Positions 17,301 to 24,336 of a DNA stretch of 64,000 nucleotides are shown here, one piece after another. A program made the translations under genes and the position numbers. Origin of the DNA: Klebsiella quasivariicola. GTDB lineage: Bacteria > Pseudomonadota > Gammaproteobacteria > Enterobacterales > Enterobacteriaceae. Each line of letters begins with the position of its first letter. Within the stretch, counting starts at the first letter, position 1. The stretch is taken from assembly GCF_002269255.1 (NCBI RefSeq), contig NZ_CP022823.1, positions 496,001-560,000 on the forward strand, written 5' to 3'. The notes under the pieces are model-generated. The model was not told the DNA's origin. It ran no database searches and saw nothing but the letters and a program-made list of their open reading frames with translations.

Positions 17301-18785
17301 GAGCACGGCGAAAGGCGTGTCATCGCCCATTGAGCCGACCGCTTCCTGGCCATTCTCGCCGAGCACGCGCAGGACGGAATCCAGCTCTTCCGCACTGTAG
17401 TTAAACTGTTTCTGGAAGCTGGCGAGCGTGTCGTCGTCCAGCTGGCGGCTGCCAACTTCTTCGTCCGGCAGATCTTCGAACGGTACCAGGCGACGAACGT
17501 TTTTCTCCATCCACTCTTTATACGGATGGCGGCTTTTCAGATCGTCATCGGTTTCCGCCGAGTGCAGAATGCGTCCGGCACGGGTATCGATAACCATCAG
17601 CTCCCCCGGGCCCACGCGGCCTTTCTCGACCACTTCGTCCGGCTGGTAGTCCCAGATACCGACTTCAGAGGCGCAGGTGATGAGCTTATCTTTGGTAATG
17701 ACGTAGCGCGCCGGGCGCAGGCCATTACGGTCGAGGTTACAGGCCGCGTAGCGACCATCGGACATGACGATGCCCGCCGGGCCGTCCCACGGCTCCATAT
17801 GCATGGAGTTAAAGTCGAAGAACGAACGCAGCTCCGGATCCATATCCGGGTTGTTCTGCCAGGCTGGCGGCACCAGCAGGCGCATGGCGCGCACGATATC
17901 CATCCCGCCGGCCAGCAGCAGCTCCAGCATGTTATCCATTGAACTGGAATCAGAGCCGGTTTCGTTAACGAACGGCGCGGCGTCATGCAGGTCAGGGATC
18001 AACGGAGTCTGGAACTTATAGGTACGAGCGCGAGCCCACTGACGGTTGCCGGTGATGGTGTTGATTTCACCGTTGTGCGCCAGGTAGCGGAACGGTTGCG
18101 CCAGCGGCCAGCGCGGCACGGTGTTAGTGGAGAAGCGCTGGTGGAACAGGCTAATAGCCGACTCCAGGCGCAGGTCCGCGAGGTCCAGGTAGAAGCGCGG
18201 CAAATCCGCCGGCATACACAGACCTTTATAGATATTGACCAGGTTCGACAGGCTACAAACGTAGAAATCTTTGTCATCCTGCAGGCGTTTTTCAATGCGA
18301 CGACGCGCAATAAACAGACGGCGCTCCATATCGCGCGGGCGCCAGCCAGCCGGGGCGTTCACAAAGATTTGCTCAATACGGGGCAGCGAGGAGAGGGCGA
18401 TTTCACCGAGCACGCCTTCGTTGGTCGGCACATCGCGCCAGCCGACAATCGACAGGGTCTCAAGTTGAAGTTCTTCTTCAACGATGCGGCGCGCCGCTTT
18501 AGCCAGCTCAGGATCTTTATTCAGGAACAGCATCCCAACGGCGTAGTTTTTGGCTAAACGCCAGCCGCGCTCTTCAGCAACGATGCGGAAGAAACGATCG
18601 GGTTTTTGCAGCAGCAGACCGCAACCGTCGCCGGTTTTACCATCGGCAAGGATTGCGCCACGGTGCTGCATGCGGGCCAGTGCGTGTATCGCGGTTCGCA
18701 CTACCTTGTGGCTAGGTTCGCCTTCTATGTGGGCGATCAGGCCGAAACCACAGTTATCCCTCTCAAGGGATTTGTCGTACAACAT
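14325..18785 (-). CDS. gltB: Glutamate synthase large subunit
   Basis: A 1486-residue protein, the E. coli GltB length. An 11-residue propeptide precedes the catalytic cysteine of the class II amidotransferase domain (CGFGLIAHIEGEPS). The FMN-binding synthase domain carries the 3Fe-4S cysteines in CKYLRICHLNNC, and the C-terminal beta-helix domain ends in RSRSAAELRVQAQ. It makes glutamate from glutamine and 2-oxoglutarate, with electrons from GltD. The start is fixed by GGGGAGG seven bases upstream and by the propeptide. The divergent gene is yhcC, across a 673-base region. Confidence 0.97.
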   Translation of the reverse strand: MLYDKSLERDNCGFGLIAHIEGEPSHKVVRTAIHALARMQHRGAILADGKTGDGCGLLLQKPDRFFRIVAEERGWRLAKNYAVGMLFLNKDPELAKAARRIVEEELQLETLSIVGWRDVPTNEGVLGEIALSSLPRIEQIFVNAPAGWRPRDMERRLFIARRRIEKRLQDDKDFYVCSLSNLVNIYKGLCMPADLPRFYLDLADLRLESAISLFHQRFSTNTVPRWPLAQPFRYLAHNGEINTITGNRQWARARTYKFQTPLIPDLHDAAPFVNETGSDSSSMDNMLELLLAGGMDIVRAMRLLVPPAWQNNPDMDPELRSFFDFNSMHMEPWDGPAGIVMSDGRYAACNLDRNGLRPARYVITKDKLITCASEVGIWDYQPDEVVEKGRVGPGELMVIDTRAGRILHSAETDDDLKSRHPYKEWMEKNVRRLVPFEDLPDEEVGSRQLDDDTLASFQKQFNYSAEELDSVLRVLGENGQEAVGSMGDDTPFAVLSSQPRIIYDYFRQQFAQVTNPPIDPLREAHVMSLATSIGREMNVFCEAEGQAHRLSFKSPILLYSDFKQLTTMEEEHYRADVLDITFNPAEASLSETVKALCDKAEQMVRNGTVLLVLSDRNIAKDRLPVPAPMAVGAIQTRLVDKSLRCDANIIVETASARDPHHFAVLLGFGATAIYPYLAYETLAKLVDSKAIDKAYRAVMLNYRNGINKGLYKIMSKMGISTIASYRCSKLFEAVGLHREVSDLCFQGVVSRIGGAGFDDFQQDLLNLSKRAWLARKPLAQGGLLKFVHGGEYHAYNPDVVQTLQKAVQSGEYSDYQQYAKLVNERPAATLRDLLALNPGEDAVSIDDVEPAKELFKRFDTAAMSIGALSPEAHESLAEAMNSIGGFSNSGEGGEDPARYGTNKVSRIKQVASGRFGVTPAYLVNADVIQIKVAQGAKPGEGGQLPGDKVTPYIAKLRYSVPGVTLISPPPHHDIYSIEDLAQLIFDLKQVNPKAMISVKLVSEPGVGTIATGVAKAYADLITIAGYDGGTGASPLSSVKYAGCPWELGLVETQQALVANGLRHKIRLQVDGGLKTGLDIIKAAILGAESFGFGTGPMVALGCKYLRICHLNNCATGVATQDDKLRKNHYHGLPFKVTNYFEFIARETRELMAQLGVKRLVDLIGRTDLLKELDGFTAKQQKLDLGKLLETAEPHPGKALYCTENNPPFDNGVLNAQLLQQAKPYVDEKQSKTFWFDIRNTDRSVGASLSGYIAQTHGDQGLAGDPIVAHFSGTAGQSFGVWNAGGVELHLTGDANDYVGKGMAGGLLAIRPPVGSAFRSHEASIIGNTCLYGATGGRLYAAGRAGERFAVRNSGAITVVEGIGDNGCEYMTGGIVCVLGKTGVNFGAGMTGGFAYVLDEDGDFRKRVNPELVEVLDVDSLAIHEEHLRGLITEHVQLTGSQRGEEILANWPAFSAKFALVKPKSSDVKALLGHRSRSAAELRVQAQ

Positions 18786-19458
18786 ATCAGTGAACCTCCC
18801 CAGGCTCTACGGACACCCTCCGATACCGATTGCGCACAGGCACAGAAAGAGCGTGGCGACGGGGTTTGCACCTCGCATTCGCCCTCTTTAAATCCTTTTC
18901 GCATCGGTACACAAGTTTGAGGACTTGCTGTTAAGAGGGAATCTCAATTACTGCATAAATATGATGAGCAGAGTGCTCATCCAGAAAGCTTCCAGCGGAT
19001 TCCCAACTTATCGGGAATCCACACTTACGTCAAATGGCAATCTTATTAATACAAAAATGTGCTATACAGCATTTAACTTGTTGTTTTTATTGTAAATTAT
19101 ACCTTTTTTTATGCTTTGTAAACGCCTGAGGAAGGATGAGGTAGTGTGATCTGTCTCACTATGCACGCGGCTTTGCATTACCGTTATGCGCTAAAATATA
19201 ACCTACTGTTAGTATATTTAGCTGCATACATTTTATCTGGTAGATATTAATACTGTTTTTTATCATGTAGAAGATTAGGGCTACCAGCACGCTAAATATA
19301 AGCAAAACTCATCACCTCACTGGTGAATGAAATTGCAGTAATCATGATTGTTTATGCAATAGGATTGGCCGCCGCGTTGACGATTGATCCAGGTCATCGC
19401 CGTCGGTGACGAAAAATGGCAGGCTTGGCCCCCTTTGTTGAGGCCGGTCTATCAGATT
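18786..19458. promoter_or_regulatory. gltBD / yhcC divergent intergenic region
   Basis: This 673-base stretch has no gene. It is AT-rich in its middle (about 19030-19300), as expected for a promoter region; in E. coli the gltBDF promoter is controlled by Lrp together with other regulators such as ArgR, CRP and IHF. Two perfect palindromes are visible: GATGAGCA-gag-TGCTCATC at 18963-18981 and GGATTCCC/GGGAATCC at 18997-19020. Individual binding sites cannot be assigned reliably by eye. Short peptides encoded here have no recognisable family. Confidence 0.55.
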
Positions 19459-20394
19459 ATGCAGTTACAGAAATTAGTCAATATGTTTGGTGGGGATCTT
19501 ACGCGCCGCTACGGCGAAAAGGTCCATAAGCTGACGCTGCACGGCGGTTTTAGCTGCCCAAATCGCGACGGAACGCTGGGCCGTGGCGGCTGCACTTTCT
19601 GTAATGTGGCTTCCTTTGCCGATGAGGCGCAGCAGCATCGTTCCATCGCCGAGCAACTTGCTCATCAGGCGCAGCTCGTCAACCGGGCGAAGCGCTATCT
19701 GGCCTATTTTCAGGCCTACACCAGCACCTTCGCTGAAGTGCAGGTGCTCCGCTCAATGTATCGTCAGGCCGTCAGTGCCGCAAATATCGTTGGCCTCTGC
19801 GTCGGCACTCGTCCGGACTGCGTGCCGGAGGCAGTCCTTGACCTGCTAAGTGAATACCATCAGCAGGGGTATGAGGTGTGGCTGGAGCTGGGGCTGCAAA
19901 CTGCCCATGATAAAACCCTGCATCGCATTAACCGTGGACATGATTTCGCCTGTTACCAGCGTACCGCGCGCCTGGCGCGAGAGCGAGGGCTGAAAGTCTG
20001 CACGCATCTGATCGTCGGTCTGCCCGGGGAAACCCAGGAGCACTGTCTGCAGACCCTGGAGCAGGTGGTGGCGACCGGGGTGGATGGTATCAAGCTGCAC
20101 CCGCTGCACATTGTTAAAGGCAGCATTATGGCCAAAGCCTGGCAAGCCGGGCGCCTCGATGGCATCGAACTGGAGGCGTATACCGTGACCGCCGGGGAGA
20201 TGATCCGCCATACGCCGCCGGAGGTGATCTACCACCGTATTTCGGCCAGCGCCCGCCGTCCCACGCTGCTGGCGCCGCTGTGGTGCGAAAATCGCTGGAC
20301 CGGAATGGTCGAACTGGATCGTTATCTGAATGAGCAGGGCGCTCAGGGCTCGGCGCTGGGCCGCAGCTGGGTCGCTCCCCTGGTTGAGAAGTAG
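19459..20394 (+). CDS. yhcC: YhcC radical SAM protein
   Basis: A 311-residue protein of the TIGR01212 radical SAM family. The cluster-binding cysteines lie in CPNRDGTLGRGGCTFC, with wider spacing than the usual CX3CX2C, as in Elp3-like enzymes. The substrate is not established. The ATG at 19459 gives the MQLQKLVNMFGGDLTRRYG start known from E. coli; an in-frame ATG 75 bases upstream gives an extension without family support. It diverges from gltB and converges on the MFS gene. Confidence 0.9.
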   Translation: MQLQKLVNMFGGDLTRRYGEKVHKLTLHGGFSCPNRDGTLGRGGCTFCNVASFADEAQQHRSIAEQLAHQAQLVNRAKRYLAYFQAYTSTFAEVQVLRSMYRQAVSAANIVGLCVGTRPDCVPEAVLDLLSEYHQQGYEVWLELGLQTAHDKTLHRINRGHDFACYQRTARLARERGLKVCTHLIVGLPGETQEHCLQTLEQVVATGVDGIKLHPLHIVKGSIMAKAWQAGRLDGIELEAYTVTAGEMIRHTPPEVIYHRISASARRPTLLAPLWCENRWTGMVELDRYLNEQGAQGSALGRSWVAPLVEK

Positions 20395-20400
20395 GAGCAC

Positions 20401-20429
20401 GCGATGTCCGGGACAATGCCGGACATCGC
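20401..20429. repeat. Palindromic repeat element, copy B
   Basis: Perfect 11-base arms GCGATGTCCGG and CCGGACATCGC around seven bases, in the 45-base gap between converging yhcC and the MFS gene. The arms are the same as at 6168-6197, but in swapped order. It may double as a terminator for both genes. Confidence 0.6.
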
Positions 20430-20439
20430 TCTCCTGCCA

Positions 20440-21723
20440 TTATGCCTGGCTGGCTTTCATCGTCACTCGCGGAGTTTTGATCACGAACAGCACCAGCAGG
20501 GCGCCGAGCGCGGCGATAGTGCCGGCGAGGACAAAGGCGCTGTCGAATTTACCGGTAGACTGCACGATATAGCCAGTGACAATCGGCCCCACAATACCCG
20601 AGATACTGCCGATAAGGTGGATAAAGCCGCTGGCACCGCCGACGCGGGATTTATGCACCACGTCCTGGATAATCGCCCAGTAGATCGCCCCGGTCACATA
20701 GAGGAAAAAGATGGAGACCGACATGAGCAGAACGGCAGGAACGACGCTGCTGACGGTACCCGCGAGCCCGACGCAGATAGCGGCCATTAGCAGACATACC
20801 ACCAGTACAATTTTGCGCGACAGCAGCAGGCGGCCGGTAATTTTAAAAATTTTATCGGAGATATAGCCTCCAAGCGCCAGACCGACAAAGCCGACTATCC
20901 ATGGGATCATGGTGGTAAGGCTCATCTGTTTAATATCCAGATGGTGCTGTTGTACCAGATAGGACGGGAACCAGCTGAGAAAGAAAAACAGAATATAGTT
21001 GTAGCAGAAGAAGGCAAAGGCTGTCACCAGAATAATAGGTTGTTTCAGATAATAACCCAGCGAGTGAGCCGTTTGATTTTCTGTTGTTTCCAGCGCGACT
21101 TCTTCTTCCTTCATTTTATTAATCAGCTTAAGTTCTTCCTGGCTGACTTTTTTATGCTTTTCGGGCGAATTAGCGGCAATAAAAAACCACGCTATCATCC
21201 AGACAATACCGATAGCGAAAATAATCATAAACGCGGGACGCCAGCCGAATGCCAGAGCCAGGTAACCCACGATGGGGCCAGCGACTGCGCCGCCCAGCGG
21301 AGAGCCAGCGCTGAGGAAGCCGACGGCGGTAGCCGCTTGCTTTTTAGGAAACCAGCCGTTGATCATTTTGTTCGCCGACGCGCAAATCGGGCCTTCCGCC
21401 ATCCCGAAAAGCACCCGCAGCACCAGCATGGAATAAAAACCGGTGGCAACCGCGGTTAAGCCGCAAAATAGCGACCACAGACCGACCGCCAGACCCATCA
21501 CCAGCGTTGCGCCGAATTTATCCACGGCCAGACCGCCAATAAAATTAAAGACCGCGTAACCGAAGAAAAAGCTACCGAAAATCATGCCAAACTGCTCAGC
21601 GTTAAGCGCGAGATCTTTTTCAATCATCGGTACCGTAATGGATAATGCCACCCGGTCCAGATAATTTATCATATATACTAAAAATAATAACAGGACGATA
21701 ATCCAGCGAATATTTTTTCCCAT
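20440..21723 (-). CDS. MFS transporter, anion:cation symporter family (hexuronate/aldonate type)
   Basis: A 427-residue major facilitator protein with about twelve membrane helices, beginning WIIVLLLFLVYMINYLDR, the signature start of ACS-family carriers such as ExuT, GarP and GudP. The central charged loop (about 190-225, rich in Lys/Glu) separates the two halves. Its partners, an RspB-type dehydrogenase 85 bases upstream in the same direction and a divergent mannonate dehydratase, point to uptake of a hexuronate or aldonate such as gulonate. The exact substrate is inferred only. Confidence 0.82.
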   Translation of the reverse strand: MGKNIRWIIVLLLFLVYMINYLDRVALSITVPMIEKDLALNAEQFGMIFGSFFFGYAVFNFIGGLAVDKFGATLVMGLAVGLWSLFCGLTAVATGFYSMLVLRVLFGMAEGPICASANKMINGWFPKKQAATAVGFLSAGSPLGGAVAGPIVGYLALAFGWRPAFMIIFAIGIVWMIAWFFIAANSPEKHKKVSQEELKLINKMKEEEVALETTENQTAHSLGYYLKQPIILVTAFAFFCYNYILFFFLSWFPSYLVQQHHLDIKQMSLTTMIPWIVGFVGLALGGYISDKIFKITGRLLLSRKIVLVVCLLMAAICVGLAGTVSSVVPAVLLMSVSIFFLYVTGAIYWAIIQDVVHKSRVGGASGFIHLIGSISGIVGPIVTGYIVQSTGKFDSAFVLAGTIAALGALLVLFVIKTPRVTMKASQA

Positions 21724-21808
21724 GATAACACCATGCTCAGTATATTATTTATTTCAGGCGCAACGGATAAAAAGGTATCCGTTGGCCGTTATTTAAAATG
21801 ATGAGGGT

Positions 21809-22825
21809 TTAGCCTAGCTGCAGCAGCACCTTGCAACAGGTTTTACGATCGTTGGCAAATATCTCCATGGCCTCTTTCACCTGTTCCAGCGGCATACAAT
21901 GGGTGATTAATGCATCAGGATGGATAAGCCCTTTCTCCATCCAGTCAATTACCAGCGGAAAGCGTCCGCTGTTCAGGCGGGAAGAGAAAATGGAAATTTC
22001 TTTACTGGTGATACTTTGCTGGGTGAGAGTAGAGGCTTCGCCGGAGAAGCCGAGTATACCGATGCGGGCGGCGGGGGAGGCGAGAAGAATGGCCTCCTGG
22101 AGGATCGCCGGGTGACAAGCGGCATCAATGACCAGCGTCGGAGCCAGCTGCCGCTGCGCCAGCTGTTCAGCGAGCGGCTGGTCGGTGTTATCGAGCGTCA
22201 GATCGGCGCCGTTTTCCCGAGCCATCTGCAGACGTTCGGCAATGCGATCCACGACGATGACCTGCTTAACGCCATACACCCCCTTCAGCGCCTGGATGAT
22301 CGTCAGACCCATAGGGCCAGCGCCGTAAACCAGGGCAATATCCTGCGCCGTGGGTTGCAGCTGGGCGGTAATATTTGCCGCGATGGTAAAAGGCTCAACC
22401 ATCGTTGCCTGACGATCGGTGATAGCCTCGGGGATGTGCCAGGCATTTTTCGCCGGCACGCAGGCGTAGTCGCTAAATCCTCCGTCGCGGTGAACCCCAA
22501 TGACCTGGAGCTGGGTACAGACATTCGGCCTGCCTACCGAGCAAGGATAACAATGGCCGCAACTGACAACGGGGTCTACTGCGACACGCTCGCCGATACG
22601 CGTCGGGGAAACCTGCTCGCCCACGGCGTCGATAATGCCAAAGAATTCATGGCCGATGACGCGGGGATACTTCGCGAAAGGGTTGTGGCCGTGATAGATG
22701 TGTACATCGGAACCACAGATCCCGGCAAAAGCAATTTTCACCCGTACTTCATGGGCTGCCGGAACCGGAACCGGACGTGATTCAATGTTCAGTTGGCCTG
22801 GCTCTTTGACGACGACGCTTCTCAT
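21809..22825 (-). CDS. Zinc-dependent alcohol dehydrogenase, RspB / L-gulonate 5-dehydrogenase type
   Basis: A 339-residue medium-chain dehydrogenase. The N-terminal GroES-like domain has CGSDVHIYHG and GHEFFG for catalytic zinc and a structural-zinc segment CGHCYPCSVGRPNVC; the Rossmann motif is VYGAGPMGLTIIQ. It is very similar along its length to E. coli RspB. Related enzymes oxidise L-gulonate or similar polyols to D-fructuronate. With the downstream transporter and the divergent mannonate dehydratase it forms a sensible sugar-acid route. The ATG at 22825 has GGAAGGA before it; an in-frame ATG 15 bases upstream is less likely. Confidence 0.85.
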   Translation of the reverse strand: MRSVVVKEPGQLNIESRPVPVPAAHEVRVKIAFAGICGSDVHIYHGHNPFAKYPRVIGHEFFGIIDAVGEQVSPTRIGERVAVDPVVSCGHCYPCSVGRPNVCTQLQVIGVHRDGGFSDYACVPAKNAWHIPEAITDRQATMVEPFTIAANITAQLQPTAQDIALVYGAGPMGLTIIQALKGVYGVKQVIVVDRIAERLQMARENGADLTLDNTDQPLAEQLAQRQLAPTLVIDAACHPAILQEAILLASPAARIGILGFSGEASTLTQQSITSKEISIFSSRLNSGRFPLVIDWMEKGLIHPDALITHCMPLEQVKEAMEIFANDRKTCCKVLLQLG

Positions 22826-22871
22826 TTTGATTCCTTCCATTGTCTGTTTTCTGAACGAATTTCGCTGCTTT

Positions 22872-22882
22872 TATTACCATAC
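22872..22882 (-). promoter_or_regulatory. Operator-like repeat, left copy
   Basis: On the minus strand this reads GTATGGTAATA, a 10/11 match to the plus-strand GTATGGTAGTA at 23077. It lies 47 bases ahead of the dehydrogenase start and overlaps a perfect CATAC-aa-GTATG palindrome (22878-22889). Similar GGTATNCC-type sites are used by UxuR/ExuR-like GntR repressors. Confidence 0.5.
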
Positions 22883-23029
22883 AAGTATGCAATAGATCAT
22901 AATCAGGCCTGGATCACATTTGAGAAAGCTCGTCCGAAAAAGCCATAGCATGATTAATCTATTGAAATAAATTGAAAAAAATTATGAATATGTCACGTAT
23001 TGCCAGTTAGATAAGCCGGTCAGCAGGAA

Positions 23030-23045
23030 TGTGATCGCTATCACG
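23030..23045 (+). promoter_or_regulatory. CRP-like site upstream of uxuA
   Basis: TGTGA-tcgcta-TCACG matches the CRP consensus at nine of ten core bases. Its centre is about 65 bases ahead of the likely transcription start (TATAAA at 23091), the class I position. Catabolite control of the module is inferred. Confidence 0.65.
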
Positions 23046-23076
23046 ACAGTTAAGGCGCATTCGATTATGATTACTG

Positions 23077-23087
23077 GTATGGTAGTA
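23077..23087 (+). promoter_or_regulatory. Operator-like repeat, right copy
   Basis: GTATGGTAGTA lies directly ahead of the TATAAA -10 candidate (23091-23096) of uxuA, where a bound repressor would block polymerase. It is the inverted partner of the site at 22872. Confidence 0.5.
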
Positions 23088-23122
23088 GGGTATAAACGCA
23101 AATTTTAACGCAGGTGATAACG

Positions 23123-24187
23123 ATGCAGATGACAATGCGCTGGTTTGGGCCAGAGGAAGATAAGGTTTCATTAGAACATATTCGCCAGGTGCCCGGTGTC
23201 GAGGGGGTGGTCGGTGCGCTCTATGACGTCGCTGTGGGTGAGGTATGGCCGGTGGATAAAATTGAACGTCTGGTCGGTCAGGCCCATGCCGCAGGCCTGA
23301 AAATGGAGGTGATAGAGAGCGTTAACATTCATGATGACATCAAAATCGGCCTTCCTTCCCGTGACCGCTATATTGCCAATTACCAGCAGACCATCCGCAA
23401 TCTTGCCCGCTTTGGCGTCAAGGTCATCTGTTATAACTTCATGCCGGTTTTCGACTGGATGAAGACGGATATGAACTACGTTCTACCGGATGGCTCATTG
23501 ACGATGGCTTTCGAGAAGAAAGATATCGATAAGCGGCTGGAAGACGTGGTGAAGGAGGTGCTGGAAAACTCAAACGGCTTCGCGTTGCCGGGCTGGGAGC
23601 CGGAAAGGCTGGCGGAGGTGCAGACCTTGTTTGCCAAATATAGCGCGGTAGATGACGAAAAGCTGCGGGAGAACCTGGTCTATTTTCTGCGGGCGGTGAT
23701 CCCGGTTTGCGAAGAGGTCGGGGTGAAAATGGCGATCCACCCGGACGATCCGCCGTACTCGATTTTTGGCTTGCCGCGGGTGGTAAAAAACCGCGACGAT
23801 CTGGACTGGCTCTGCCGGGCCGTCGATTCGCCCGCCAACGGCATTACGCTCTGCACCGGCTCGATCGCCGAAGATCCGGATAACGACGTGTACGCTATCC
23901 TGGCCGAATTTACCCGGCGCAAGCGAATTCATTTTGCCCACGTCCGTAATATTAAGCTGATACGGGATAAAGATTTTTACGAGTGCGCCCATCCGTCAGA
24001 ATACGGTTCTCTGGATATGTATAAAGTGATGCAAGCGCTGTATGACAATGGGTTCGACGGCTATATTCGCCCGGATCATGGCCGTTTTATCTGGGGTGAG
24101 ACCGGACGGCCGGGCTATGGCTTATACGATCGCGCCCTCGGCGTGACCTACCTGAAAGGACTCTGGGAGGCATTAAGCAAGCGTTAA
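23123..24187 (+). CDS. uxuA: D-mannonate dehydratase
   Basis: A 354-residue TIM-barrel protein of the UxuA family: MTMRWFGPEEDKVSLEHIRQ start, VICYNFMPVFDW, MAIHPDDPP and IRPDHGRF hold the metal-binding and catalytic residues. It dehydrates D-mannonate to 2-keto-3-deoxygluconate. At about 354 residues it belongs to the short form seen in many Gram-positives; E. coli UxuA has 394. The ATG at 23123 has AGGTG eight bases upstream; a GTG nine bases earlier lies inside that site. Divergent from the dehydrogenase and transporter genes, it completes a gulonate/fructuronate route. Confidence 0.9.
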   Translation: MQMTMRWFGPEEDKVSLEHIRQVPGVEGVVGALYDVAVGEVWPVDKIERLVGQAHAAGLKMEVIESVNIHDDIKIGLPSRDRYIANYQQTIRNLARFGVKVICYNFMPVFDWMKTDMNYVLPDGSLTMAFEKKDIDKRLEDVVKEVLENSNGFALPGWEPERLAEVQTLFAKYSAVDDEKLRENLVYFLRAVIPVCEEVGVKMAIHPDDPPYSIFGLPRVVKNRDDLDWLCRAVDSPANGITLCTGSIAEDPDNDVYAILAEFTRRKRIHFAHVRNIKLIRDKDFYECAHPSEYGSLDMYKVMQALYDNGFDGYIRPDHGRFIWGETGRPGYGLYDRALGVTYLKGLWEALSKR

Positions 24188-24336
24188 TCCCTCTCCTGAT
24201 CCCCCTCTTTTTTTGCGGCTGGTTCGCCTCTGCGGCCAGCCGTCGCACCGTGTCCTTCCCGCATTTTTTGCACAACTTACAGCGCATTGCTCAGAATTGA
24301 GTATTATTGTGCGAAGTTGTCGTGAAGGAATCCCCT

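Noticed and set aside
14508..17333. A 941-codon open frame on the plus strand opposite gltB, which looks like a giant gene.
   Set aside because: It is antisense to gltB, whose family motifs are complete; the translated sequence shows no domain and has low-complexity features of GC-rich antisense frames.
24213..24250. CGGCTGG/CCAGCCG inverted repeat between uxuA and arcB as a terminator.
   Set aside because: The T-run precedes the stem on the plus strand instead of following it, and the minus strand has no gene to terminate.
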